Shown here piece after piece: positions 5,173-12,321 of a stretch of 12,321 nt of DNA (position 1 is its first letter; every line of letters begins with the position of its first letter). Under the pieces are notes generated by a model that was not told the origin of the DNA, ran no database searches, and was given only the letters and a program-made list of their open reading frames with translations. Source of the stretch: an uncultured Flavobacteriales bacterium (GTDB lineage: Bacteria; Bacteroidota; Bacteroidia; Flavobacteriales_D; Crocinitomicaceae); assembly GCA_903879765.1 (NCBI GenBank), contig CAIRMS010000204.1:1-12321 (forward strand). The letters are read 5' to 3'. The position numbers and the translations under genes were made by a program.

Positions 5173-7936
5173 TCACTATTCTTCCTGGTACAATAACGAT
5201 TTTCTTTGGCGTTTTTCCTTCCAAGTACTTTTGAGTTTCCGGTAATCCAAGTATGTGATCTTCGATTTCTTTAGGTGATAATTCAACACTTAAACTCACT
5301 TTGAAACGCATTTTCCCATTAAAAGAAACGGGGTATTCGAAATCAGATTCCTTCAAATATTGCTCCTCAAAAACTGGATACGTTTGATCGAATATACTCG
5401 ACTCATCAGAATGTAATTTTGACCAAATTTCCTCGGTGATGTGAGGAGCATATGGCGCCATTAAAATACTCAACTGTGTCAAAACATCACGGTTGTTACA
5501 TTTTTGATCCGTTAATTCATTCACACAAATCATGAACGAAGACACACCCGTATTGAACGAAAAACGATCCAAGTCATCTCTCAATCGCTTGATGGTTTTA
5601 TGTAAGGACTTCATCGCCTCTTTCGAAGCTTCACCTTCACTCACCTCGAATTGTCCAGATTGATGGAAAAGTCGCCAATATTTTTTCAAGAATCCATGAA
5701 CTCCAGTGATTCCTTTAGTATCCCAAGGCTTACTTTGCTCCAATGGACCCAAGAACATTTCGTACATGCGCAAGGTGTCTGCGCCATATTTATCGCACAA
5801 ATCATCTGGTGTTACCACGTTGTACCAACGTTTCGACATTTTGTCTACTTCGCGTTTAACGATGATTTTTCCTTGTTCGTTTGTGACAAACTGCATTCCT
5901 TCGTACTGAGGTTGCCATTTGCGTAGTTCATCCAAATTGATGCTTTCGTCATCATGAATTAAATCAATTAAGATGCGTACTTCTCTGAAGTTCGATACAT
6001 CATTTGCGATGGTATCATAGGAATGCATCTTCCCTTTTGAGTCCAAGTAAGCGATTGCGGATTTACCCAAGATCATTCCTTGATTGATCAATTTTGCGAA
6101 TGGCTCATCAAAGGGAATGTATCCTTGATCGTAAAGGAATTTGGTCCAGAATCGGGAATAAAGTAAGTGTCCCGTTGCGTGCTCTGATCCACCAATGTAT
6201 AAGTCGACATTTTTCCAATAAGCTACTTTTTCTTTGCTCACGAATTCCTGTTCGTTTTTAGGATCCATGTAGCGTAGGAAGTACCAAGAACTTCCCGCCC
6301 AGCCTGGCATTGTATTGTATTCCATGCGTTCACCTTGGAAGTGATTCCAGGCTTCTTTTGCCGCACGCGCTAAAGGTGGCTCTCCGTCCTCAGTCGGTAA
6401 ATATTTATCGACTTCTGGAAGTTCAATTGGTAATAACTCGTCGGAAATTAACGAAGGAATTTCATTCGTGTAGGATATAGGAAATGGTTCTCCCCAATAA
6501 CGTTGTCTGGAGAAAACAGCATCACGCAAGCGGAAATTCGTTTTTCCTTTTCCAATGCCTTTTGCTTCGATTGCTTCAATGGCTTTCTTCATTGCCGCTT
6601 TCGCTTCTAGTCCATTTAGGAAGTCAGATTCCGCTATTTGCGCATCTTTCTCCGTATACGCTTGTTCACTGATGTCAACATTTGCAAAGATGTTTTTGAT
6701 TTCTAAATCAAAGTGTTTTGCGAAATCATAATCGCGTTGATCACCACATGGAACAGCCATTACGGCTCCTGTTCCATACGACGCTAGTACGTAGTCACCA
6801 ATCCAAATCGGAATGCGTTCTCCTGTAAATGGATGAATGGCGTATGCTCCGAGTGCTTGACCAGTAATGTTTTTCACATCAGCTTGGCGGTCGCGTTCTG
6901 ATTTTAATCCTGCTTCTCTTTGGTAATTCTCCACCGCTTCTTTGCAGGCTGCACTCACCAACTGATTGACCAATGGATGCTCTGGTGCTAACACCATGAA
7001 AGAAACACCAAAAATGGTATCTGGACGCGTGGTAAACACTTCAATTGTTTCGCTTGAGTTTTCAAGCGCAAAAGTGACACTTGCACCTTGTGATTTTCCA
7101 ATCCAATTGCGCTGTTGTTCTTTGATGGAATCAGACCAATCGATTCGATCAAGTCCTTCTAATAATCTTTCCGCATATGCTTTGATGCGCATGGACCATT
7201 GACGCATGCGTTTTTGCTCAACTGGATGTCCGCCACGTTCCGAAACTCCGTTTACAATTTCGTCATTTGCCAACACCGTTCCTAGCGCAGGACACCAATT
7301 CACCCAGCTTTCCGCAAGGTAAGCTAGACGGTACGCTTGGATTATTTCTTCTTTTTGTTGTACAGAATATGCTAACCATTCTGAGGAAGAGAACTGTTCT
7401 TCGTAATCTGTGACAGCCTGAATGTTTACATTTCCTTCTGATTCAAATTGATGAATCAATTGAGAAATACGTTCGGCTTTATTTGTTTTTAGGTCGTAAT
7501 AACAATCGAATAATTGTTTGAAGATCCACTGTGTCCATTTATAGTATTCTGGAGCGGATGTTCGTACTTCACGAGACCAGTCAAAACTGAATCCAATTTG
7601 ATCTAATTGTTGGCGGTAACGTGCGATATTTTCTTCTGTTGTAATGGCTGGATGTTGTCCCGTTTGAATCGCGTATTGTTCTGCTGGAAGTCCGAATGAA
7701 TCGTAGCCCATTGGATGCAGAACATTGAATCCTTGCAATCTTTTGTATCGAGCATAGATATCTGAAGCGATGTAACCAAGTGGGTGTCCCACGTGAAGTC
7801 CAGCACCAGATGGATAAGGAAACATGTCTAAGACATAATATTTAGGTTTTGTGGCAACTTCTTGCACGTGATAGGTACCACGATCCTGCCAATTCTTACG
7901 CCATTTACTCTCTAGATTTCTAAAATCGTATTCCAT
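5159..7936 (-). CDS. leuS: Leucyl-tRNA synthetase
   Basis: LeuRS is a class I synthetase that charges tRNA-Leu and edits mischarged products. Visible in 925-residue numbering: the N-terminal MEYDFRNLESKWRKNW, the HVGH signature at 48-51, the CP1 editing domain with TTRPDT at 302-307 and YGTGAVMAVPCGDQRDYDF further on, WAGSSWYFLRYMDP, and KMSKR at 699-703 as the KMSKS loop, followed by the anticodon-binding domain. Two deviations from E. coli LeuRS look typical of Bacteroidota as I recall them: the zinc-knuckle region keeps NWCP but has VSERGGHP in place of the CxxC pair, and an extra segment (about 625-695) precedes KMSKR. The frame is open to an ATG at 7994-7996 (945 residues). I choose 7934-7936 because family alignment begins at MEYDF and a TATCTTTG promoter box lies between the two. 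It is the last gene of the right-hand run, 33 bp after the UbiA-like gene, and converges on the MerR gene. Confidence 0.97.
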   Translation of the reverse strand: MEYDFRNLESKWRKNWQDRGTYHVQEVATKPKYYVLDMFPYPSGAGLHVGHPLGYIASDIYARYKRLQGFNVLHPMGYDSFGLPAEQYAIQTGQHPAITTEENIARYRQQLDQIGFSFDWSREVRTSAPEYYKWTQWIFKQLFDCYYDLKTNKAERISQLIHQFESEGNVNIQAVTDYEEQFSSSEWLAYSVQQKEEIIQAYRLAYLAESWVNWCPALGTVLANDEIVNGVSERGGHPVEQKRMRQWSMRIKAYAERLLEGLDRIDWSDSIKEQQRNWIGKSQGASVTFALENSSETIEVFTTRPDTIFGVSFMVLAPEHPLVNQLVSAACKEAVENYQREAGLKSERDRQADVKNITGQALGAYAIHPFTGERIPIWIGDYVLASYGTGAVMAVPCGDQRDYDFAKHFDLEIKNIFANVDISEQAYTEKDAQIAESDFLNGLEAKAAMKKAIEAIEAKGIGKGKTNFRLRDAVFSRQRYWGEPFPISYTNEIPSLISDELLPIELPEVDKYLPTEDGEPPLARAAKEAWNHFQGERMEYNTMPGWAGSSWYFLRYMDPKNEQEFVSKEKVAYWKNVDLYIGGSEHATGHLLYSRFWTKFLYDQGYIPFDEPFAKLINQGMILGKSAIAYLDSKGKMHSYDTIANDVSNFREVRILIDLIHDDESINLDELRKWQPQYEGMQFVTNEQGKIIVKREVDKMSKRWYNVVTPDDLCDKYGADTLRMYEMFLGPLEQSKPWDTKGITGVHGFLKKYWRLFHQSGQFEVSEGEASKEAMKSLHKTIKRLRDDLDRFSFNTGVSSFMICVNELTDQKCNNRDVLTQLSILMAPYAPHITEEIWSKLHSDESSIFDQTYPVFEEQYLKESDFEYPVSFNGKMRFKVSLSVELSPKEIEDHILGLPETQKYLEGKTPKKIVIVPGRIVNFVS

Positions 7937-7954
7937 ATCCTTGTTTTCGAAGGA

Positions 7955-7962
7955 CAAAGATA
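7955..7962 (-). promoter_or_regulatory. -7 promoter box for leuS
   Basis: TATCTTTG on the minus strand is an exact TAnnTTTG match in the gap between the UbiA-like stop (7971-7973) and the preferred leuS start (7934-7936). It predicts a leader of roughly 10-15 nt. No TTTG is found at the expected -33 distance, so strength is uncertain. leuS may be read both from this box and from upstream. Confidence 0.5.
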
Positions 7963-7970
7963 AAAAGGAT

Positions 7971-8708
7971 TCAAGAGTATACCTTATTCTGCACAAGTAA
8001 ATGAAGCAGTCCGATTAGGAAAAGGATGAAATCGAAATAGCGGTGATTGATTTTTGGACTTTTTTTCAAGTAAATGAAATAAATCAAGGGAGCGATTGTA
8101 AGGACAATTGAAAGTATTTTAATGTCCAATCTTTCACTAAATAGGTCAATTCTACTGGATAGTGCCAAATAAGTGAACAACCACAAGGCAATAAGTCCTT
8201 CCGTTTCAGATTTCGTCAGGTACAAAGGGATTGTTTTAATGTGACCTTCATCCACTGCACTGTCCTCCAAATCTTCTACTACTGCAAGGACTAAGAAAAG
8301 CATGATGTGTGAAAAATCTTGATTCGGAACATGGCCATACAAGGCAAACTTTGGAATAGCAATTCCCAAAGCAAACCAACATAAGGAAATTAACACAGGT
8401 TTTAAATAGGGAATTTTGCGCCATTGAATTCCTTTTTCATAGGTATAGACCAATATTCCCAAAAAGGCAAACGTGGCAAACGCCCACGAAAAAGGCGAAA
8501 GTAAGTAGGCATAACACAGCGCAATTATCCCTCCTATTAGCAAATAAATCCAATGATTTTTTCGCTCGAATAACCATTGGTATGCCGCGAAAATCGATAG
8601 ACTGAATAATAAAGCATATTGCCAATAATCTATTGAAAGAATTCCAAGTGAAAAAACTAATGCAAAAATCGCTAATAGCACATTGTTTTTAACGGAACTA
8701 GCAATCAT
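7971..8708 (-). CDS. UbiA-like polytopic membrane protein (divergent prenyltransferase homologue)
   Basis: The 245-residue product is strongly hydrophobic, with about seven to eight predicted membrane segments (near residues 10-27, 29-44, 52-70, 73-89, 101-120, 133-145, 170-185, 197-213 and 226-240, some short). The segment E145-DLEDSAVDEGHIKTIPLYL resembles the second Asp-rich motif of UbiA-superfamily prenyltransferases (D-x-x-D...G..T.P), preceded by a loop like that of uncharacterised UbiA-like proteins in Flavobacteriia. The first motif (NDxxDxxxD) expected after the second helix is not recognisable; the region reads YQWLFERKNHW. It may therefore use another substrate or be catalytically altered. 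The start overlaps the family 9 glycosyltransferase stop as ATGA (8705-8708), and AGAGG lies 7 nt before the ATG, so translation is probably coupled. Context suggests envelope or lipid-carrier chemistry, but this is inference. Confidence 0.7.
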   Translation of the reverse strand: MIASSVKNNVLLAIFALVFSLGILSIDYWQYALLFSLSIFAAYQWLFERKNHWIYLLIGGIIALCYAYLLSPFSWAFATFAFLGILVYTYEKGIQWRKIPYLKPVLISLCWFALGIAIPKFALYGHVPNQDFSHIMLFLVLAVVEDLEDSAVDEGHIKTIPLYLTKSETEGLIALWLFTYLALSSRIDLFSERLDIKILSIVLTIAPLIYFIYLKKSPKINHRYFDFILFLIGLLHLLVQNKVYS

Positions 8709-9679
8709 CCGATTACCTCTAAAACAGTTGACACAGCTATGTTTTCAATACAATTACACTTCGTTCCTTTTTTACAGGTCTGGCATGATTGATCAAAAAC
8801 GACGAACTCAGCTTTTGGTCCAATTGCGCGCCATCTTCCCGGATCGATTGGTCTGCGCATGGAAAATAATCCGATGGCATGAATTCCTGAAAGTCCAGCG
8901 ATGTGATAAGGACCCGTTGAACAGGCAAGCAAGGCATTTGACTGGGATATAAAGTAGATTAATTGCTCTAATGACAATTTACCTGTTGAATCAATAATGC
9001 GGTCGTGTACGGGTATTAAATGCCGGAATTGAATTCCCTCTTGTTCCGTTCCGGTGAAGCACACCGTTTTCCCTGATTCTACGAGTCTGGAAGCCAAGTC
9101 CATGTACTTCTCTAAAGGCCATTCGAGTGCACTTCCTTTAGATTTTGGATGAAGGATTACTACCTCATCTTTTGATAAGGGTAAGCAAGTTGGAAGTGCT
9201 GTTTCAATGGCATTGAATTGAACGAGCTTTTCAAGTTCATCAAACGAAGGTATTTCAGTTATTCCTAAAGGAGCGAGCAAATGAAAATTCAATTGGGACT
9301 CATGCAACGTTGACTTTTTACGTGTAAAGTTTGGACGCTCATTGCACGTGAAGATATGGAAAACCCGGTGAGATGTTCCAATTCTCATGGGTATTTTCGC
9401 TTTTTTGGCTAAAAACGCGAGTTTTTTATTTGGGAATACATGAATGATGCAATCCGCTTTTAATTGTTCTAATTGGTTTGAAATTGGCTGATTGAACAAT
9501 TCATCAATGTCCCAAAAAGCATCAATGGAATTAAAACAACTCACGACTGGCCGTGTGTAATTCTTGCCGATGAAAATGATTTCTGCTTCCGGGAATTTAT
9601 TCCTTAATGCCTGACACATTGGGAGTGTTAAAGCAACATCGCCAATACTATCTGTACGGGAAATTAAAATCCGATTCAT
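8705..9679 (-). CDS. Glycosyltransferase family 9 (heptosyltransferase-like)
   Basis: GT9 enzymes such as WaaC/WaaF transfer heptose or related sugars from ADP-sugars to the lipopolysaccharide inner core at the cytoplasmic face. This 324-residue protein begins with the family pattern RILISRTDSIGDVALTLP (residues 3-20) and has the C-domain pattern STGPYHIAGLSG near 254-265, corresponding to the TGPxH motif that binds the nucleotide sugar. HPKSKGSALEWPLEKY (about 178-193) is the usual interdomain region. A Cys cluster (299, 302, 308, 310) lies near the C-terminus in QSCQTCKKGTKCNCIENI. The frame is open to an ATG at 9827-9829, but the extra 50 residues do not match the family and lie within the GT2 gene. 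The ATG at 9677-9679 overlaps the GT2 stop as ATGA and is preferred. The gene ends in another ATGA overlap with the UbiA-like gene. The exact sugar cannot be read from sequence. Confidence 0.9.
   Translation of the reverse strand: MNRILISRTDSIGDVALTLPMCQALRNKFPEAEIIFIGKNYTRPVVSCFNSIDAFWDIDELFNQPISNQLEQLKADCIIHVFPNKKLAFLAKKAKIPMRIGTSHRVFHIFTCNERPNFTRKKSTLHESQLNFHLLAPLGITEIPSFDELEKLVQFNAIETALPTCLPLSKDEVVILHPKSKGSALEWPLEKYMDLASRLVESGKTVCFTGTEQEGIQFRHLIPVHDRIIDSTGKLSLEQLIYFISQSNALLACSTGPYHIAGLSGIHAIGLFSMRRPIDPGRWRAIGPKAEFVVFDQSCQTCKKGTKCNCIENIAVSTVLEVIG
8716..8720 (-). promoter_or_regulatory. SD-like AGAGG before the UbiA-like start
   Basis: AGAGG lies 7 nt before the ATG at 8706-8708, inside the last codons of the GT9 gene. 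Bacteroidota rarely use SD sequences, so its presence at a coupled internal start is notable, although the bases also serve GT9 codons (Leu-Glu-Val). Confidence 0.4.
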
Positions 9680-10431
9680 CTTACTTGGTGATTTAAGAAC
9701 CTCAATTTGCTGTATTTGACATACGTTGCGTAAGCGCTTCGAAGGGAAATCAAGAAACCTGTTCTTCCATCTAATATGCCTCGTTTGATCCAATAACTTT
9801 TCATGAACTGGTTTCCTACTTTCAGCCATAACATGAGCATGGAAATGTTCTTTCCTTGATCAAATAATTCTTTACTCGCAATGTTTCCGAAATAGTCAAT
9901 TTGTTTGAAATGATCTTCTTTCGTGTAATAAGAATAGTGAAGTAAATCGCCTTTCAGATGGCCAGTTTGATTGGCATTCATTAATTCTAAGCGATCATGC
10001 GGATTTACACCGGTCCAATGGGCCGTATCTTTTTTGACCAATCTTATTTTTGTATCCGGATACCAGCCGCAATGTTTCACCCAATGACCACAGTAATTGG
10101 TTAAGCGATTGAAGGAATAAGCTTGAAAGGTTGGATTTTTTTTCAACTGGAGAATAGCAGTTGAAAGCTCTTCCGTTAATGCTTCGTCGGCATCCAAGGA
10201 GAGAATCCAATCTGTTTCTGCCATTTGCAAGGCGCGGTTTTTTTGTTGAATGTGGCCATCAAAAGCATGTTGAAAAAATTTCACATGATGAGACTGGCAA
10301 ATTTCCTCCGTTCGATCAGTTGAAAAAGAATCCAGTACAATGATTTCATCACACACATTTTTCAGCGATTTCAAACACCTTTCGATGTTTCGTTCTTCAT
10401 TAAAGGTTATGATTACCCCCGTTAATTTCAT
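9676..10431 (-). CDS. Glycosyltransferase family 2, WaaE/KdtX-like
   Basis: This 251-residue GT-A fold transferase opens with GVIITFNEERNIERCLKSL, followed by EIIVLDSFSTDRTEEI (about 29-44) and the metal- and nucleotide-sugar-binding LSLDADEAL with the Asp pair at 80-82. The length and the C-terminal half (WYPDTKIRLVKKDTAHWTG, then PHDRLEL and LHYSYYTKEDH) fit the WaaE/KdtX group, which adds a glucose-like sugar to the lipopolysaccharide inner core. The C-terminal part (about 195-235) has amphipathic or hydrophobic stretches that may bind the membrane. It starts 26 bp after the lytic transglycosylase stop with no SD sequence at normal spacing, and its stop overlaps the GT9 start as ATGA. Pairing with GT9 points to surface-glycan assembly. 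The donor and acceptor are not evident. Confidence 0.9.
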   Translation of the reverse strand: MKLTGVIITFNEERNIERCLKSLKNVCDEIIVLDSFSTDRTEEICQSHHVKFFQHAFDGHIQQKNRALQMAETDWILSLDADEALTEELSTAILQLKKNPTFQAYSFNRLTNYCGHWVKHCGWYPDTKIRLVKKDTAHWTGVNPHDRLELMNANQTGHLKGDLLHYSYYTKEDHFKQIDYFGNIASKELFDQGKNISMLMLWLKVGNQFMKSYWIKRGILDGRTGFLISLRSAYATYVKYSKLRFLNHQVR

Positions 10432-10457
10432 CGCTCCGAATAGAATTTAAACCAAGA

Positions 10458-11975
10458 TTACTTGATTCTGATGCGTTGACCGACAATGATATTGTTGATG
10501 TTCACCCCTGGATTTAATTTCTTGAGTTGAGATTGTTCCAAGTTGTTTCTCGATGCAATTTTACCGAAGGTATCTCCTGCTTTTACCGTATAATACTTTT
10601 TCGCAGGTTGAACCTGACGTGGCGGAGGTGGCGGAGTTGAACTAACCGTTTTTGAACTGAATAATTTTAGTTTTTGTCCAACATAAATATTCGTTGTTTT
10701 TAATCCATTCCATTCCAAGATTTGTTCGATCGTAACACCGTATTGCAAAGCAATGTTTTTCATGTTTTCTCCCGATTTTACTTTGTGGTATTGAAGGTTT
10801 TCGGTAGAAGGTTTCAATGAATCTATCACTTGCGCAGTGTTTGTTGTAGAATCTATTCTCTGCGGATTCTCTTGTTGAACAAGCAAAACAGGTTTTGGAA
10901 CGGGAGGTTTAGGTGCATGGATGAATTTTTCCAACGCATAAAGTGAATCCTCCATGCTCACCAAAAGGTTGATTTTTTCCATTGGCCCAGTTAAGCATCT
11001 AGCTGGCGTCATCTTAGGAATAAAGGCTGTTTTGTATATTGGATTTAATTCTTTGATTTCTTCTATATCCCACGATGCTAATTGAGCAATTGTGCTCATA
11101 TGAACACCACTTTTCATACACATGGTATCTAATTGTGCATTGTGCACCTTTGCTTCCATTGGTACAATATTGTGCTCTGCATGATAGGTGATCAGATAAG
11201 CTGCAGCGATAAAATTCGGCACATATCCTTGTGTTTCTTGTGGTAAAAATGGGCGCACTTCCCAGTAGGTTGTTTTTCCACCTGAACGCTTAATGGCGTG
11301 ATTCACATTACCTGGACCTGCATTGTAAGCAGCTAACGCCAAATTCCAATCACCATAAATTCCGTACAATTGTTTCAAATAACGACAAGCGGCATCCGTT
11401 GCTTTCTCAGGATCCATTCGTTCATCGATGTACGAGTTTTCCTCGAGTCCAAAATAAAGCCCTGTTTTATACATAAACTGCCAAAGACCTAGTGCACCGG
11501 CGCGCGATTTCACTTGCGGACGCAAACCACTTTCAATCACAGATAGGTAACGTAATTCTTGTGGTAATCCATACTCAGCCAATTTTTCGCCGAATAAATC
11601 AAAATACAAAGCAGAACGCCCCATTACTACTCGGACAAAACCACGACGTTGAGCAGCAAAAAACCTAATGGTAGAAAGAGTCGCTTGATTGCAGTCCATA
11701 TGAAAAGGACTTTTTTTACTCATTTCTTCTAAGCGTTGACAATAAACCTCATCTGAAAAAGTAGGGACTTGATTTGGCTCGTAATTCAAGGCGTTAATGA
11801 TGGAGTCGTAATTTTTTTGCTTCGCATAATCCGCATAAAACAATTTCAAACTTTGCTGAACTGTATTAAAAAATGCGTCTGGATTAAGGGTATCCGCTGG
11901 TCGTACCAAATGTGCTGGTTTTTGACTAAACAAGATACCATTCAACATTAAAAAGACGAGCAGTAATGTCCTCAT
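10458..11975 (-). CDS. MltD-like lytic transglycosylase with LysM domains
   Basis: This 505-residue exported enzyme should cleave the MurNAc-GlcNAc bond of peptidoglycan to give 1,6-anhydro ends. A signal peptide (residues 1 to about 18, MRTLLLVFLMLNGILFSQ, no lipobox Cys) targets it to the periplasm. The family 1 SLT domain spans about 105-255: PQELRYLSVIESGLRPQ with catalytic Glu148, AGALGLWQFM (159-168), and ALAAYNAGPGNVNHAIKR (213-230). A degenerate LysM-like segment at about 280-330 and two clear LysM domains, YHKVKSGENMKNIALQYGV (about 396-439) and YYTVKAGDTFGKIASRNNL (461-505), should bind glycan strands. Proline-rich linkers (APKPPVPKPV near 354-363 and five consecutive Pro at 448-452) separate them. 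The start overlaps the gatA stop as ATGA (11972-11975) and has GGAGG 7 nt upstream. The GT2 gene follows after 26 bp. No regulation beyond operon position is visible. Confidence 0.93.
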   Translation of the reverse strand: MRTLLLVFLMLNGILFSQKPAHLVRPADTLNPDAFFNTVQQSLKLFYADYAKQKNYDSIINALNYEPNQVPTFSDEVYCQRLEEMSKKSPFHMDCNQATLSTIRFFAAQRRGFVRVVMGRSALYFDLFGEKLAEYGLPQELRYLSVIESGLRPQVKSRAGALGLWQFMYKTGLYFGLEENSYIDERMDPEKATDAACRYLKQLYGIYGDWNLALAAYNAGPGNVNHAIKRSGGKTTYWEVRPFLPQETQGYVPNFIAAAYLITYHAEHNIVPMEAKVHNAQLDTMCMKSGVHMSTIAQLASWDIEEIKELNPIYKTAFIPKMTPARCLTGPMEKINLLVSMEDSLYALEKFIHAPKPPVPKPVLLVQQENPQRIDSTTNTAQVIDSLKPSTENLQYHKVKSGENMKNIALQYGVTIEQILEWNGLKTTNIYVGQKLKLFSSKTVSSTPPPPPRQVQPAKKYYTVKAGDTFGKIASRNNLEQSQLKKLNPGVNINNIIVGQRIRIK

Positions 11976-12321
11976 ATTAATTCCTCCAATTTAGTTACTC
12001 CATGAAATAATAACTCTTCTTGAAAACAGTCAGCCATTAATTGAATTCCATAAGGCAAGCCATTTGAATGCAAGCGAAAAGGAATACTAATTGCTGGATT
12101 TCCCGTTAAATTTGCATGGACAGTAAAAATATCCTGTAAGTACATTTGAATTGGGTCTTTTACTGCATTTTTTTCAAAGGCAGTCCCCGGTGTTGTTGGA
12201 ATTAATAGTAAATCCAAGTTTTTAAAGAAATCATCGGTGCGATTTTTAAGCACCCTTCTTACTTTTTGTCCTTGTGTATAATATGCATCATAATACCCAT
12301 GAGAAAGAACAAATGTTCCCG
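11972..12321 (-). CDS. gatA: Aspartyl/glutamyl-tRNA amidotransferase subunit A, C-terminal part (5' end off window)
   Basis: The frame is open to the right edge; the visible 115 residues begin in phase at 12319. GTFVLSHGYYDAYYTQGQKVRRVL, then LLLIPTTPGTAF and PIQMYLQDIFTVHANLTGNPAISIPF followed by NGLPYGIQLMA, match the C-terminal region of GatA, the glutaminase subunit of GatCAB. GatCAB converts Glu-tRNA-Gln and/or Asp-tRNA-Asn to the correctly charged forms in the cytoplasm. The amidase Ser-cisSer-Lys catalytic residues are upstream and not in the window, so activity cannot be judged. Other amidases share the fold, but the YYDAYY and DIFTV..NL.G.PAIS blocks favour GatA. The stop overlaps the lytic transglycosylase start by 4 bp. 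Confidence 0.9.
   Translation of the reverse strand, partial: GTFVLSHGYYDAYYTQGQKVRRVLKNRTDDFFKNLDLLLIPTTPGTAFEKNAVKDPIQMYLQDIFTVHANLTGNPAISIPFRLHSNGLPYGIQLMADCFQEELLFHGVTKLEELI
11983..11987 (-). promoter_or_regulatory. Strong SD-like GGAGG before the lytic transglycosylase start
   Basis: GGAGG lies 7 nt before the ATG at 11973-11975, the ideal spacing for a ribosome-binding site. It lies in the last gatA codons (Leu-Glu-Glu-Leu-Ile), so part of it may be dictated by coding. The promoter-proximal genes in this window (yebC, engB, leuS) have nothing similar. Confidence 0.45.

Noticed and set aside
5651..7202. Several plus-strand open frames of 60-90 codons opposite leuS
   Set aside because: All lie opposite conserved LeuRS sequence and have no recognisable domains, so they are treated as chance frames.
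9680..9829. A 50-residue N-terminal extension of the GT9 protein from the ATG at 9827-9829
   Set aside because: The extension lies within the GT2 coding region in another frame, does not resemble GT9 proteins, and the inner ATG gives a clean ATGA overlap.
1..12321. Search by eye for CRISPR repeats, tRNA/rRNA, insertion-sequence ends, phage genes, toxin-antitoxin or defence genes
   Set aside because: None seen. Gene content and codon use look uniform and core-like across the window.

Overview
This 12.3 kb window looks like ordinary chromosomal core sequence from a low-GC member of the Bacteroidota, most likely order Flavobacteriales (a Crocinitomicaceae/Fluviicola-like relative is a guess). 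Four things point there: a PorW/SprE-type lipoprotein of the type IX secretion system (T9SS), a secreted protein with a T9SS type A C-terminal sorting domain, promoter boxes of the Bacteroidota TAnnTTTG type in front of yebC, engB and leuS, and no Shine-Dalgarno (SD) sequence at those promoter-proximal starts. I see no mobile element, CRISPR array, rRNA or tRNA, and no gap between genes longer than about 150 bp.

Layout, left to right. Positions 1-1821 (minus) hold the N-terminal 607 residues of a PorW/SprE-like TPR lipoprotein that runs off the left edge. Upstream of it in the same direction is a YebC/TACO1-family gene (1873-2583) with a good Bacteroidota promoter. Divergent from yebC is a secreted T9SS client of unknown function (2730-3623, plus), whose stop codon overlaps that of the convergent ribosome-assembly GTPase gene engB (3620-4210, minus). 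Divergent from engB is a MerR-type regulator with a CarH/LitR-like cobalamin-binding sensor (4294-5166, plus). It overlaps the convergent leucyl-tRNA synthetase gene leuS (5159-7936, minus) by 8 bp, inside a perfect 20-bp palindrome.

The right half is one tightly packed minus-strand run, transcribed from the right edge leftwards: gatA (3' part only), a MltD-like lytic transglycosylase with LysM domains, a WaaE/KdtX-like family 2 glycosyltransferase, a heptosyltransferase-like family 9 glycosyltransferase, and a divergent UbiA-like membrane protein. Three of the four junctions are 4-bp ATGA stop/start overlaps and the fourth is a 26-bp gap. leuS follows 33 bp later and appears to have its own promoter. 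The run mixes tRNA charging (GatA, LeuS) with envelope functions: peptidoglycan cleavage, two sugar transferases probably acting on lipopolysaccharide or another surface glycan, and a polytopic membrane protein.

I did not find an obviously new multi-gene system. The points most worth a second look are: the palindrome that gives MerR and LeuS the same last three residues and stop codon; the CarH-like regulator, which keeps the cobalamin-binding motifs but has Leu where Thermus CarH has the light-state His ligand; promoter boxes that move the engB and leuS starts downstream and make engB nearly leaderless; and GAGG-type SD sequences at two translationally coupled internal genes, in a lineage that mostly does not use them.
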